Assembly (NCBI GenBank): GCA_951394045.1
Contig: OX595987.1
Span: 2,790,001-2,854,000, forward strand
Source: Nitzschia sp. DOCU1
Lineage: Eukaryota; Bacillariophyta; Bacillariophyceae; Bacillariales; Bacillariaceae
DNA length: 64,000 bases
Direction of reading: 5' to 3'
Below, in pieces: positions 30,975 to 41,631 of this stretch (within the stretch, counting starts at the first letter, position 1; each line of letters starts with the position of its first letter). The notes beneath the pieces are model-generated. The model searched no databases. It worked only from the letters and a program-made list of their open reading frames with translations, and was not told the origin of the DNA. A program made the translations under genes and the position numbers.

Positions 30975-33296
30975 ATGTTCCGCATCCGCGATATCGTCGC
31001 CCTCTTTGCGGCCGTCGTGTTGACGCGCATGGCCTGGAATGACAGTACGGAATCCTTGCAAGCATCGGTAAACTTGGCCTTTTATTATCCTCCAGGAAAA
31101 ACATCCAGCCCCATGGATTTGGACGGGGATGGGACCAATGAAGCCTTGGCAGTTCAGCTTCATCAAGAACTTTTGATTTTAGATCTCAAAGCTTTGGCAA
31201 GAGGAGGCACGATGACCTTGCCTCCCTTTCAACCGTCCGTCTTGTTTTCTACCAGAGATGATACGATCGTGACGGGAGTGACCCCCCTTCAAGTAACCAC
31301 CGGACAAGTCTTGGTGAAACCCAAACATGCACACAAACGTTCCAAAATGGATTTGAGTAAAGTCGGCGATACCGAAATCAATGATCGCAATCGACATTAC
31401 TTTTGTGGCCATGATTGGCATGATGCATCTCAGACATGTTCCCATCCTTGTCCGAGTGGACAAGCTTCGGAATGTCCTGATGATCAACGTTGTTATGCGG
31501 ATACACCGTGTGATATTCAAGATCGTAACATTGAAGACACGCAGGTATTGTTTGAATTGACACCGGGGGGTGGATTGCCCAGTGTGGTGACTTTGTGGTC
31601 GGATGGATCCTTGTCCATGGCCAGTTTGACCAAGGATCAAGGTACCGAACTAGAGTTACGACACATGTGGAAAGTGCCCCTCTTACCTACAGCTGACCCC
31701 AAGAATCGATTGTGGGTCGAATCCAATCTTTTGTTTTTGGATGCCTATGATAGTTCCGAAGCACTTCATGCGGAAAATGGCATGATTGTGGTCAGTGGAA
31801 TATATGTCGATGAAGGAAGTAATAGAAGAAAATTGCTGGAAAGTACGGGGGAAGAATCCTCTGACGAAGAGGATGATTCCGAAGACGTTGGTCCTGTGGA
31901 ACCACCGGCTCAAAATTTCTTTGTCATTGCCGTCGATGCCATGAAGGGAAGTATACTGTGGGATACGTTTACGGACGATCAAAAGAATAAGGATGATCCA
32001 GTACCCTTACCCTTGGCACGGGGACTTTCGTCATATGCACGACGTCGATCGAGAATTCCTGCTTTGAAAGATACCACCATCCCCGAACACCATTTGCCCA
32101 ATTGTCAAGTTACCTTTCGACAACACTTGAAACATGTACTGCCCTATGCGTATTGGACTTCCAAAGATTCTCACTTGGCCGCCTTGCACTTGGATCAATC
32201 CAAAAAGTATCCTCATCATTACCAAAAGAATCAAAAACATGCAGTCATTGGCAAAGATACTACTACTACTGCCAAAGTGACTACTGCTACTACCAAAACC
32301 AAGTGGCACCATTCCTTTCACAAACCCAAACAAGCTACCGCCGTCAAGGGCCGTCCCAATGTCATTGTTACTCAGACTAGAGGAGGGATGCAAATTCGAT
32401 CTCTCCGAAATGGTCGACCCCTCTGTCACATGAGCTTGTTGGAAGAAACCTTGTATGCGGATCTCAACAATGATGGCAGCGTCGATCAAGTTCAAATCTT
32501 GTTGCAAAACAAAAAAGTGAATTCATCCGACAAGTGGATACGAACGCTGATAAATAAGCTACACAAATCCAAAGAGAGTATGGAAGCCTTTCCCAAGACT
32601 CCTGCCGGACGATCCGCCCGGCTAACGGGGGAATGGGGCAGTGGCTTGTGCCATGCCATGGCCTTGTCGGGCATGCCGGCCCGTGAAGAACTCTTTTCCA
32701 CCTCCTTGTGTGCGAGCGCCCATGAAACGTTCATTCCCAATCCATCGTTGGCCTTGGATGCCGTCGCTCCCATTGCTGTCGAATCCTTGAGCGGACGACG
32801 CAATACACGAGATATTATTGTGGCATTGAACAATGGCATGGTTCATCGATTGCAAGGTCGGTCGGGACGAAAAGAATGGTCACTGGTAGGATGGCATCAT
32901 GAGAATTTTCCCACGTGGGAAGAATCCAGTACGGACAATGCATTGTTGACGCGATTGCAAACAATGCACATTCCAGCACCGTTGCGGCCGGTACTCTTGG
33001 CGGGAGAAAACAGTCTTGCTGTAATATCCGTCAAGACGGGCCAGCTCTTGGCCATGGCATCCTATCCACAAACGTCCATTGCGCGGCCCATTTTGGCCGA
33101 ATTTAGTGGTGATGGAACGACAGATGTCATTGTTACGAGTTTGGATGGAATCTGGGGATTTCAAATTCAAGTACGAGCGGGCAGTCCAGTGGTGTTGCGA
33201 ATTTTTGTCGGCCTCTTGATGTTTGGACTCATGCTGGCGGTTCTCCGAAATCGGTTTGGTGGGCAACGCAAAGATATTCGAGCTACTGATTTGTAA
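30975..33296 (+). CDS. FG-GAP repeat, single-pass membrane protein
   Basis: A single exon of 773 residues from ATG 30975. A hydrophobic N-terminus (IVALFAAVVL) acts as signal or anchor. DLDGDGTNEALAV and EFSGDGTTDVIVTSLDG are FG-GAP type calcium-binding loops expected from a beta-propeller. A Cys-rich insert (HYFCGHDWHDASQTC, then CPSGQASECPDDQRC) is a small disulfide domain common in diatom surface or secreted proteins. One transmembrane helix near the end (RIFVGLLMFGLMLAVL) leaves a short basic tail. The arrangement resembles the plant FG-GAP protein At3g51050. Function is unknown; location in the secretory system or plasma membrane is inferred. The 3' LTR lies 224 bp upstream. Confidence 0.75.
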   Translation: MFRIRDIVALFAAVVLTRMAWNDSTESLQASVNLAFYYPPGKTSSPMDLDGDGTNEALAVQLHQELLILDLKALARGGTMTLPPFQPSVLFSTRDDTIVTGVTPLQVTTGQVLVKPKHAHKRSKMDLSKVGDTEINDRNRHYFCGHDWHDASQTCSHPCPSGQASECPDDQRCYADTPCDIQDRNIEDTQVLFELTPGGGLPSVVTLWSDGSLSMASLTKDQGTELELRHMWKVPLLPTADPKNRLWVESNLLFLDAYDSSEALHAENGMIVVSGIYVDEGSNRRKLLESTGEESSDEEDDSEDVGPVEPPAQNFFVIAVDAMKGSILWDTFTDDQKNKDDPVPLPLARGLSSYARRRSRIPALKDTTIPEHHLPNCQVTFRQHLKHVLPYAYWTSKDSHLAALHLDQSKKYPHHYQKNQKHAVIGKDTTTTAKVTTATTKTKWHHSFHKPKQATAVKGRPNVIVTQTRGGMQIRSLRNGRPLCHMSLLEETLYADLNNDGSVDQVQILLQNKKVNSSDKWIRTLINKLHKSKESMEAFPKTPAGRSARLTGEWGSGLCHAMALSGMPAREELFSTSLCASAHETFIPNPSLALDAVAPIAVESLSGRRNTRDIIVALNNGMVHRLQGRSGRKEWSLVGWHHENFPTWEESSTDNALLTRLQTMHIPAPLRPVLLAGENSLAVISVKTGQLLAMASYPQTSIARPILAEFSGDGTTDVIVTSLDGIWGFQIQVRAGSPVVLRIFVGLLMFGLMLAVLRNRFGGQRKDIRATDL

Positions 33297-33336
33297 TAAA
33301 TAAAACAGATGCAATTATTAACTTTCCCAAACAGTT

Positions 33337-34989
33337 TTAGAAGAACGAGTCATGAAGTCGCTGGTTGGTATGCCGATTCTGCGCCACTCTCGCAGACAAG
33401 CTACTATGACCATTCCCATCAATGCCGTGAGACTGGCGCGTAATGTCGTGGAGAAAGGATGCATCGCCTCGGCGTGGATGTTCTTCCTCTCCACTATCAT
33501 CTCTCCTCTTGTTGCTGGATTCAGGACGAGATCGTGCTTCCTCTCGTTTCCGTGCATTCGCTTGCATCTCTTCCAGAGCCCTTTGACGTTCCTCGTCTGT
33601 CCGCTGCCGTCGTGTCGAGGCCATCTCTTTGATCCGCCGGCGTTCGGCGTCTCGTTCCTCTCGCTTCTTTTGAAGCAACTCTTGATTGGGTCCCAAGTTG
33701 TCACGATCCACATGGAGAGTTGTGGAGCCACCAGCACCACCCTTGACGAGACCATAGCCTTGGTCCCTTTTGGGACCATCATGCGATGGTGGACTATTAT
33801 TAGAAGAGGCATGGGCGGCAGCAGCCGGCTTTGATGAGTGATGATGCGGTCGGTCTTCGTTTCGGGGCGGTCTCGCATCGTGACGTTCCCGGTGGTGATG
33901 CCGAGTATCGGAACGCCGTCTTGTAGAGTCTCGATCATCATCGTCATAGTCTCGTCTGCGATCATGATCCTCTCTTCGGCGGTGACCCCGACTATTGTCG
34001 TCGCTATCGCCATCACTACGATCGCCTCCTCTTCGACTAGATTTGTGCCCTCGATGATAAGAGGAGGATCGATCGTCCTTATGATGACGATCTCTATGAT
34101 GATATCGATCATCACGGCGACGACGTCCTGAGGACGACCGTGAATCATCATCGTCATCGCTTTTGGTGTCACGTCGATGGTGGCGATCATTGCTCCGGCT
34201 ACGTTTATGCCTCTTGCTTCGATGCCGATCCGGGCTTGGAGATCGACGGCTACGATGCCTGTCTTTTGCGTCTTTTTCTTCTTCTTCAGAAGAGTAGTCA
34301 TCGTCAATCTCACTGTCGTAGTCTCGGTCACGATGATGACGACGTTTGTTTGACTTTTTGTGCTTTTTCTTGTGACGTTTCTTTTCCTTTTTGGATTTCT
34401 TTTGGCTGCTGACTTTTTCATCCCCTTCTTCTTCTTGATACCCGACGACACGCTCATATAGTGCTTTGGTCTTGTCATGCCGCATTTCCTTTTCTCGTTG
34501 CTTTTGAGAAACTAAAAACATGGGATCTTCCACCCGCAATCGAAAATCTTCATTGCGATCCTTGACGGTCGGTTCAGTGTCCACAAAAGCTGAAGCAGCA
34601 GCAACAGCAGCATCCTGTGGTGCTTTAATGACAGTATGAATACCCTGATCCTTGTCTCCATTATCAAAATCCCCTACCGTGGCCCCCTCTGCCACATATT
34701 CCTTCCCCATCAAGCATTCTTCCGCTTGCCGCTCGGCTTCTTCTTTCGCGAGATCCCCGCGTGGACCTTGATACATCCAATCAATTCCCCGATCTAACTT
34801 GGGTCCTTTTTTGCCAGAAATCTTGTCGAGTTCTTCTTGCTCTCGTTCTTGTTGAATCTGTTTGGCGAGTTCCTTGGTCTTTTGGGCTTCGGCCTCGCTG
34901 CGCTGTTCGGCCATCCACACCTTTTCTTGATTGGCAAGATTCTTGGTGTGCCATGATTTTTTCGACAGAAAACCCAAGCCTTGGACCAT
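33337..34989 (-). CDS. CWC25: Pre-mRNA splicing factor CWC25-like
   Basis: A single exon of 550 residues from ATG 34989. The N-terminus GFLSKKSWHTKNLANQEKVW is the Cir_N signature shared by CWC25, followed by a helical stretch and DRGIDWMYQGP, the second CWC25 hallmark. CWC25 joins the activated spliceosome and is needed for the first catalytic step. The middle is extremely rich in R, H, D and S (Arg/Ser-like tract of many spliceosomal proteins). The C-terminus carries KKREERDAERRRIKEMAST and ends HTNQRLHDSFF. It is convergent with the FG-GAP gene, with about 40 bp between the stop codons. Confidence 0.85.
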   Translation of the reverse strand: MVQGLGFLSKKSWHTKNLANQEKVWMAEQRSEAEAQKTKELAKQIQQEREQEELDKISGKKGPKLDRGIDWMYQGPRGDLAKEEAERQAEECLMGKEYVAEGATVGDFDNGDKDQGIHTVIKAPQDAAVAAASAFVDTEPTVKDRNEDFRLRVEDPMFLVSQKQREKEMRHDKTKALYERVVGYQEEEGDEKVSSQKKSKKEKKRHKKKHKKSNKRRHHRDRDYDSEIDDDYSSEEEEKDAKDRHRSRRSPSPDRHRSKRHKRSRSNDRHHRRDTKSDDDDDSRSSSGRRRRDDRYHHRDRHHKDDRSSSYHRGHKSSRRGGDRSDGDSDDNSRGHRRREDHDRRRDYDDDDRDSTRRRSDTRHHHRERHDARPPRNEDRPHHHSSKPAAAAHASSNNSPPSHDGPKRDQGYGLVKGGAGGSTTLHVDRDNLGPNQELLQKKREERDAERRRIKEMASTRRQRTDEERQRALEEMQANARKREEARSRPESSNKRRDDSGEEEHPRRGDASFLHDITRQSHGIDGNGHSSLSARVAQNRHTNQRLHDSFF

Positions 34990-35288
34990 GATGGAATATA
35001 TTAGGGATGTGAGATAATATGGCGTTGGGATAGCAGTAGTAAGAGCAGTAGGAGTTTATCCCATCGTCGTTTTGTGTCATGGTTCAAACCCCCATCGTGT
35101 GTTAAATCTGCGGCGGGGGATTTTCCCGCGTGGGTACGGACAGACTTGTTAGGCAGCAGGTTCGTGTTAGTCGAAATGGTCTGGACTTAATTCGTGACTG
35201 AGGTTGCTGGCACGAAAATGAGGCGTACGATATAGTCGTTAAGAGTGCCTAGATAGTCATGCTAGTACCATAACTAGCCATAAATTCT

Positions 35289-36611
35289 TTATTTCCCTCT
35301 TCTCCACATCTCAACGACTCCATTACTCTCGAGATTGTGAATGGCCACTTCATCCATTTTGAGCAGATCGCGCAAAACTTCTTCCGTGTGTTCGCCCAGC
35401 ATGGGAGGAGGGGATTGCATCATGAATCGCTTATTGTCTTCGTCGTCACCAGTAGGAATGTTTGTGGGACCGCCATTGTGGTTGTGACCCAACGAAGAAT
35501 TCGAAGGAGTAGTGAATGTGATGGGAGTACGCGGCAATCGGATCTTTCCTGCCACGGGGTGGTCCATTTCGTCAATCATGTTTCTTGCCACTGCTTGTTC
35601 GCACTCAAACGCCTCTGCCACCGTGCGAAGCGGGCCGAGCGGAAAGCCTTTTCCTTCCAGAAGATCGACCCACTCGTCTCTAGATTTCGTTTCAAAGGTC
35701 GTTTCTAACATGGGTATCAACACATCGCGATTTGCGACACGCTTTGCATTAGTCAGAAATCGAGGATCCTTGGATATCTCGGGTATCCCAAGAACGTGAC
35801 AGAATTTCTCAAACTGAACGTCATTTCCCGCCCCAACCATGACGTATTCTGTCTTGCCATTTCGAGGCATACATCGAAATGCCTGGTAGGGGACAATACT
35901 CTCATGTGCCGATCCCCACCTCCTGGGTTCCGGTGTACCTTCCGGTCCATTCAGTACATTGGAGGCAATATTGACTAACCCGGCAAGTTGCGTTTCCATC
36001 AAGGAAACATCAATCTTTTGGCCCAGGCCCGTCCGCTCCCGTTCGTACAAAGCCGACAAAATTCCAGTACTAGCCAAGGTTCCAGTCAGAACATCCGTCG
36101 ATGCCACACCTACTTTGACAGGGTCACCGTGCTGCTCACCCGTGATGCTCATCAGCCCGTACATGCCACTAATGACCACATCGTATCCCGGTCGAGTAGC
36201 AAAGGGGCCGTTTGGTCCAAAGCCTGATATTGTGCAATAGATAAGTCCTGGATTGTCTTTATTCAAGGTCTCGTAGTCAAGCCCAAGTCGTTCGGTGGTA
36301 CCTCCTTTGAAATTTTCGACAAAGACATCGGCCCATTCAATGGCCAGGCGCCGGCAAATATCGAGGCCATCTTTGTGTTTAATGTCGACAGCAATGGACT
36401 TTTTTCTTCGATTGACCGCCAAAAAGTAGGTAGAGATCTTGTCGTCACCACCGATAAAGGGAGGACCCCAGGATCGAGTGTCATCACCCTGCCCCGTCCG
36501 TTCCAACTTGACGACACTGGCGCCAGCATCGGCAAGTAGCATGGTGCACCAAGGCCCTGCCAGAATCCGAGAAAGATCCAGCACACGCAGCCCTCGCAAA
36601 GGTAGAGCCAT
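35289..36611 (-). CDS. Class III CoA-transferase (CaiB/SUGCT type)
   Basis: A single exon of 440 residues. The family motifs are GLRVLDLSRILAGPWCTMLL at the N-terminus, VFVENFKGGTTERLGLDYE, GYDVVISGMYGLMSITGE, and VASTDVLTGTLASTGILSAL with the likely catalytic Asp at about residue 173. Class III enzymes move CoA between carboxylic acids through an aspartyl-CoA intermediate. Overall similarity in my reading is closest to succinate-hydroxymethylglutarate CoA-transferase (mitochondrial in animals), but no clear presequence is seen: the protein starts MALPLRGLRV. The exact acid substrates cannot be read from sequence. Confidence 0.85.
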   Translation of the reverse strand: MALPLRGLRVLDLSRILAGPWCTMLLADAGASVVKLERTGQGDDTRSWGPPFIGGDDKISTYFLAVNRRKKSIAVDIKHKDGLDICRRLAIEWADVFVENFKGGTTERLGLDYETLNKDNPGLIYCTISGFGPNGPFATRPGYDVVISGMYGLMSITGEQHGDPVKVGVASTDVLTGTLASTGILSALYERERTGLGQKIDVSLMETQLAGLVNIASNVLNGPEGTPEPRRWGSAHESIVPYQAFRCMPRNGKTEYVMVGAGNDVQFEKFCHVLGIPEISKDPRFLTNAKRVANRDVLIPMLETTFETKSRDEWVDLLEGKGFPLGPLRTVAEAFECEQAVARNMIDEMDHPVAGKIRLPRTPITFTTPSNSSLGHNHNGGPTNIPTGDDEDNKRFMMQSPPPMLGEHTEEVLRDLLKMDEVAIHNLESNGVVEMWRRGK

Positions 36612-36918
36612 TGTCCTTCTTTTACGGCCACCAAACTGAAGCCCTTTTCTACTCCTCCTTTAGCATTATAGTTATTCCTTGTACGATAGAAGCAGCAATG
36701 GGGTAGACCGATGTAGTGGATAGAATATCGTTATCTCTTTTCTTTTAGCTTCACTCGAGAAAATAAGTGATGGTCGGAGTGTGACGGTAACGAATGCGGT
36801 CGACTCAGAGGACTGGCTCCAAGGAACACGATGGTGAAACGAAGGATATCCCGCTTGCACCCGCAGCCGCAACGATGTCATTGCACTGAATCAATCATCC
36901 GATTGTCACCTTTTAATA

Positions 36919-37263
36919 ATGGGGAGTCTGTCATCCAAACCTACGCATTCCCACAATGACTTCGAGTTGTGTATTCGATCCTCGAAAGAGTTGGAGCATC
37001 TCTTGGACACGGAGTTTGGCGCCACTGGCAAGGGACTCCATGAAAAGATTACATCCGTGGAAAAGCAACTGACTCCCGACATGGTCAAGCACATGAGATA
37101 TCTAGCCACGATACGCAACAAGCTGGTACACGAGCATGATTTCAACTCCATTCCGGATCGCTCTAAATTCATTACAAATTTTGATTCCTCCAGTCGCGAG
37201 CTCAAGGAAATTTTGAAACGTCGGGGAAAACAAGGAGCTGGAGATACCTGTATTGTTTCGTAG
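36919..37263 (+). CDS. Small HEPN/DUF4145-like protein with myristoylation signal
   Basis: 114 residues from ATG 36919. The N-terminus MGSLSSKP fits an N-myristoylation signal (G2, S6), so membrane attachment is likely. The rest is one helical domain with LLDTEFGATGKGLHEKI and RYLATIRNKLVHEHDF. The latter holds the Rx4H motif (RNKLVH) of HEPN domains, many of which are ribonucleases or regulators in bacterial defence systems. The nearest relatives I can think of are small bacterial proteins, so transfer from bacteria is possible (inference). The activity here is unknown. A decayed tandem copy follows 759 bp downstream. Confidence 0.65.
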   Translation: MGSLSSKPTHSHNDFELCIRSSKELEHLLDTEFGATGKGLHEKITSVEKQLTPDMVKHMRYLATIRNKLVHEHDFNSIPDRSKFITNFDSSSRELKEILKRRGKQGAGDTCIVS

Positions 37264-37640
37264 ATTCTCATAATTTGAAACCACTTTTGGACCTTGTACT
37301 ACTCCGTTCAACTATAAAAGGGGTTGCATTGAGAAATGTTGCTGTGTTTATCTCTGAGCTGCTGAATGGACATGATTGTGTCTGCAACTTTTGGTTGTTA
37401 TTATTGACGAGTGTCGACTCAAAGGACTCCTCCAATATTGAAGAAATCTTAATAGTAGTAGATATTCTAGTAACAGAGGCCAGCGTAGATTTTGAAAATT
37501 TCAACTTCCTAGTAGCTTGAGACTTGCACGTAAGGCGCTTCGTGGAACCATCGGCTCTTGCTGGCAAGCTAGCTAGGCGAAGAAAGGGTGGCGAAAGCCC
37601 AGCTTGCAGTGATATCCACATAAGGACGTAAATTCATTAC
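37264..37640. other. Spacer of the tandem duplication, with a relic of the LOG gene end
   Basis: From about 37348 the sequence (GTTTATCTCTGAGCTGCTGAA) resembles the region covering the 3' end of the LOG gene at 38105-38135 (GTTTATCTCCGCTGCTGAA). So the unit duplicated with the HEPN-like gene originally reached into its downstream neighbour. Nothing else is recognised. Confidence 0.5.
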
Positions 37641-37677
37641 AGTAAATCAATCATTCGAGTATCATCTCTCTTTGATC

Positions 37678-38027
37678 GTGGGAATTCTATCATCCAAACC
37701 TACGCACTCCAGCAACGACTTCGAGTTGTGTATTCGATCTTCCAAAGAGTTGATGCGCCTCTTGGAAACGGAGTTTGGCGCCACGGGCAACGGACACCAT
37801 GAAAAGATCACAGCCGTGGCAAATCAACCGACTCCCATCATGATCAAGAACATGAGATATATAGCTACGATACGCAACAGGCTGGTACACGAATATGATT
37901 TCAACTCCCTCCCGGATCGCGCTGGATTTATTACAAGTTTTGATTCCTCCTGTCACGAGATCAAAGAGCATTTGTGAAACGACGACTGGGCAAACAAGAA
38001 ACTGGATCTTCATGTATTGTTTCGTAG
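37678..38027 (+). pseudogene. Decayed tandem copy of the HEPN-like gene
   Basis: It aligns throughout with 36919-37263 at an offset of 759. The start codon is GTG instead of ATG (GTGGGAATTCTATCATCC versus ATGGGGAGTCTGTCATCC). A 2-bp insertion gives a premature TGA after GAGCATTTG near 37974, and the ancestral stop context TGTATTGTTTCGTAG is still visible at 38013-38027. The RNRLVH motif is kept. Internal ATGs exist, so a shorter product cannot be excluded. Confidence 0.75.
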
Positions 38028-38112
38028 ATAATCATAACTTGAAACTAATTTTCGGATCAAATAATACTTCGTTTCAACTAAAAAAGGGGTTTACTGAGAA
38101 ACGTTGTTTTGT

Positions 38113-39222
38113 TTATCTCCGCTGCTGAATATACACGATTGTGGCTGCCACTCCCGCTGCTGTTCCTGCCACAAAGGTAAATCCAAGTTGCGCCCACAAT
38201 GGAATTTCATTGAGTCGATGCACCCACGATGATTCTTCCATAATTCTAGACATGCTGGACATACCCCGCCGAAAGATTCCTGGAGCAGGAGACATGAACG
38301 AGGATCGTTTCAATTCCGACGATCGTCGGGCAAAGGCAATTTTACGAGCATCCGTCTCGTGTTGCCCCGCCTTTTCCGCTTCCATCCATTTCACAGCTTC
38401 TTCTGCCGTTGGTGCAAAGTGCACAATTTGTTGCGGTGGCAATCGAATCAATTGATCTTCGTACGATCGATTCAACATTTCTTGAAAGGGTGCATAATAG
38501 TCATTGACATTGACACATACTATAGGCATATCCACAAGTCCCAAATGCCGAGCACACGCCATTTCCCACAATTCATCCCAAGTTCCTGGTCCTCCCGGCA
38601 AGACGATCAAACCTGTTAGGGATAAAACGCACGACGAACAGGAACAGCAGGTCAGATCCCGCCCGCAGCGTGTCTCCATTGAAGCGCCGTCATTCATCTG
38701 CATCCTACTGAAACGAGATCAGAGTGTGCATTTACCTTCCGCCTTGTCCACTAGAAATTTCTTTCGTTGTTGCAAATCATCGCCTCCCGCGACTAAAATC
38801 TCTCGAATAGGACCCGGTTTCTTTTCATCAAAGGGAGACGATCTCAAGTCATCAAATGCCTTGTGCGCACCCCCATCCCGTGCTGGTTTTTTGCCACCAT
38901 ATCCATTGTCCACTAGAAACATCTCATGAATGACTCCAACGATGTGTCCATTGCCCGCCACGCACCCGTCATTGAGGGCAGCCATGCAACCAAAGCTACC
39001 AGCGCCATTGACACAGACATGTCCTCGTTTCGCTAGGATATAACCCAGTGTTCGGGCTTCTTTGAGGTAGGCTTCGGGAGTTTTGGCGGAACTCGAGCCA
39101 TAGCAAGTGATTCGCAGCGATCGTTCGGCGGGCTGTCGGACGAAATCGGACTTGGCGATGGACAAATCAATGGAAATAGCCGCGTCGTCGTCCGAGTCGT
39201 TTGACGTTGCTGTATTCTGCAT
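38113..39222 (-). CDS. LOG-family phosphoribohydrolase with C-terminal membrane segment
   Basis: Two exons, 39222-38736 and 38612-38113 (intron 123 nt, GTAAAT to AACAG), about 328 residues. LITCYGSS-type start (LRITCYGSSSAKTPEAYLKE), a nucleotide-binding glycine stretch (GAGSFGCMAALNDG) and the diagnostic LIVLPGGPGTWDELWE, formed exactly across the splice junction, place it in the LOG/lysine-decarboxylase-like family. Such enzymes release cytokinin bases from nucleoside 5'-monophosphates. The unusual part is a tail ending AQLGFTFVAGTAAGVAATIV then YIQQRR, a single hydrophobic helix with basic end, typical of a tail anchor. The head would face the cytosol. The tail is not part of the usual family length of about 200 residues. 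Confidence 0.82.
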
Positions 39223-39360
39223 TGTAGATGTGGTAGTGGTAATAGGGGGGTTGTTTTAATGAAGTGAAATCAAGCCAAGATGGTTATTGACAACAGGGAT
39301 GGTTGTGAAGGTGTCTCAAGATCTCTCATTCATAGCGCAAATGCTGCTCGGCGTTATTTT

Positions 39361-39497
39361 CGGTGTCGGACAGACGTTTCGAACAAAGCCGTCACGTGAT
39401 CTGGTCTCTGGCATGAGTCACCGGTGTCGGACAGATGTTTCGAACAAAGCCTTCACGTATCGGTGTCGGACAGACGTTTCGAACAAAGTCGTCACGT
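39361..39497. repeat. Three 37-bp repeats upstream of the DUF885 peptidase gene
   Basis: Units at 39361-39397, 39422-39458 and 39461-39497, each reading CGGTGTCGGACAGACGTTTC then GAACAAAGCCGTCACGT with one or two changes. They lie in the 415-bp spacer between two divergent genes and contain the near-palindrome TTTCGAACAAA. A regulatory role is possible but not shown. Confidence 0.85.
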
Positions 39498-39637
39498 ATC
39501 ATACCTTGACCTGGTATGAGTCACGGGTCTGTGGACTAAACGGACTACTTTGCCTCCATGTCAGCGCGAGAAAAATAAGGAGGAAATCCTCGTTCGGGGT
39601 GAGGAGATGAGATGCCATTGTTTGGTGATGGACCAGG

Positions 39638-41631
39638 ATGAAAACCTCGACGACGACATTGGACTGGGTACTCGTCATGACACCTTCTGAATTCATTGCT
39701 AACGAGTTTGCCTCTACATGGCTATGGCGGATCGATACGGACCCGGAACTGGCAGCATCGCTGGGCATGCTCGCACGGCGCCGATCGAACCATCCGCTGG
39801 ATCCTCGATCGTTAGAATCCTTTCAGCAGCGTTTGCAATGGGTGGAACGTGCATTGGAACGAATCCAGACTGGGATTACCCCCGAGCAAGTCGAAAAAGA
39901 TCTGACCAAGGATGAGCGTCTTTCTCATGAGCTCTATGTGAAACAGCTGTCGGGCTATGTGACGTACACTCAAAAGCACAAGGCGTATCTTTGCTGCGTG
40001 AACCGATTGGAGGGTCCACAGACAGATTTGGCGCTGTATGCGAGATATCTACCTGTCAAGACAAAGCAAAATCGGGAATTCTATCTCAAATTTCTCGAGG
40101 CGATCCCGCAACAGCTTGGTGAGGTTCAGGAACTGCTGAAGCAAGGTCTTGAGGAGAAGCGGACACCACCTCAAGTGAGTCTGAGTGGAGTCGTAGATCA
40201 GATTCGAGGAATGGTCGACGGGGGCTTGGTATCATTTTCTGGTCCTATCAAAGATTTTTTCCCGCTGCCAGAAGAAGAGGATCTCAAAAAGGCATGTGAG
40301 ACAGCCATTAGCGGAGTTGTACGCGATGCCTTTACTGGGTTTGCCAATTTTCTAGAGAAAGATTATATCCCGAACCTTCGCACCGAGATTAGTGCGGAAA
40401 AGGGTTATCCTGACGGTAAAACCTACTATGAAGATTGTTTGAAGTTCCATACCACGACCAACATGACCCCAGACGAGATTCATCAGTTGGGTCTGGATGA
40501 AATCAAGCGCGTTCGAAGCGAAATGGAGAGTATTGCCGCCGCCGATGGATATGCTGGTAAGCTTGACGAGTACTTGGAACATCTTCGAACATCTCCAGAG
40601 TTTGAGCCCGAGTCGACAACTTCTTTGTTGGCACATTATCGAGACATTGCCGGTAGGCTCTATCCAGCACTTCTTCGGTTGTTTCATTTGAATACGTTAC
40701 CAAGACAGCCGCTAGAGATTCGGGAGACTCCAGCTGCTAACGCCTCCATGGCACCCGCTGCATACTATTTGGCAGGGTCAACAGACTCGACGGCCCCGCG
40801 ACCAGGAATGTTTTATGTCAACACGTCGGAACTACCCACGCGCCGCACCTATGAGTGTGAAGCCTTGACTCTACACGAAGCGATTCCTGGGCACCATATT
40901 CAGGGTGCTATCCAAGGAGAAACTCCACTACCCGAATACCGTCGCTATCAGGAAGATCGTAGATACTTTGAAGCTCCTTGCAGGTTCCCATTTTACACTG
41001 GATACATTGAGGGGTGGGGATTACACTCTGGTAAGTTGCTGTCGTGGTCTTGATGGGACCATCACAGGTCACTCGACAACGCTCATCGAATACGCCAATA
41101 TCTTCTTTAGAGACCCTCGGGAAAGAACTCGGGCTTTATGAGCACCCTACTGACCAGTTTGGGCAACTTTCGATGGAGGCGATTCGTTGCTGTCGCCTCG
41201 TAGTCGACACTGGGATGCATGCACTTGGCTGGTCCCAGGAGGAAGCTGTGCAATTCATGCTCAAGAACACGGCCATGGGCGAACACGACGCGAGGACCGA
41301 GGTTGCGAGGTATGTCACATGGCCGGGGCAAGCTTGTGCCTACAAGGTTGGTGAGCGGTTCATTCGAAAGATGAGGACGCTCGCTGAAACTGAATTGAAG
41401 GACAAGTTTGACCCACGGGACTTTTATGATGTCGTCCTACTTTGTGGCGCTGTACCGCTAGACGTTCTGGAAGAGCTCGTAAGGGAATACATTGGCAAGG
41501 TCAAAAGTGAAGACATTGTTGATGGCACGATCGCTGGGAAAACAAATGCTGGAAGTGAAGATATCATGGCCGCGATGACCTTTGCAAACTGGTGCAAATG
41601 TTGCATTGTCCCGGGATCGTGCCAGCCTTAA
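39638..41631 (+). CDS. DUF885 family metallopeptidase-like protein
   Basis: Two exons, 39638-41030 and 41111-41631 (intron 80 nt, GTAAGT to TTTAG), about 637 residues. The metal-binding motif HEAIPGHH (HExxxGHH, from about residue 413) and EGWGLHSETLGKELGLY, formed across the splice site, are diagnostic of DUF885 proteins, which are related to gluzincin peptidases and are about 550-650 residues long. LSHELYVKQL and RCCRLVVDTGMHALGWS are further family blocks. No signal peptide or membrane helix is visible, so a cytosolic peptidase is likely. Substrates are unknown. The family is mostly bacterial. Confidence 0.85.

Noticed and set aside
33318..34478. 386-codon ORF on the minus strand inside CWC25
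   Set aside because: It is an out-of-frame shadow of the Arg/Ser/Asp-rich region; the CWC25 frame has the family motifs.
37010..37030. TTTGGCGC inside the HEPN-like gene
   Set aside because: It lies in coding sequence (GAGTTTGGCGCCACT) and reflects the protein sequence EFGAT, so it is probably not an E2F site.
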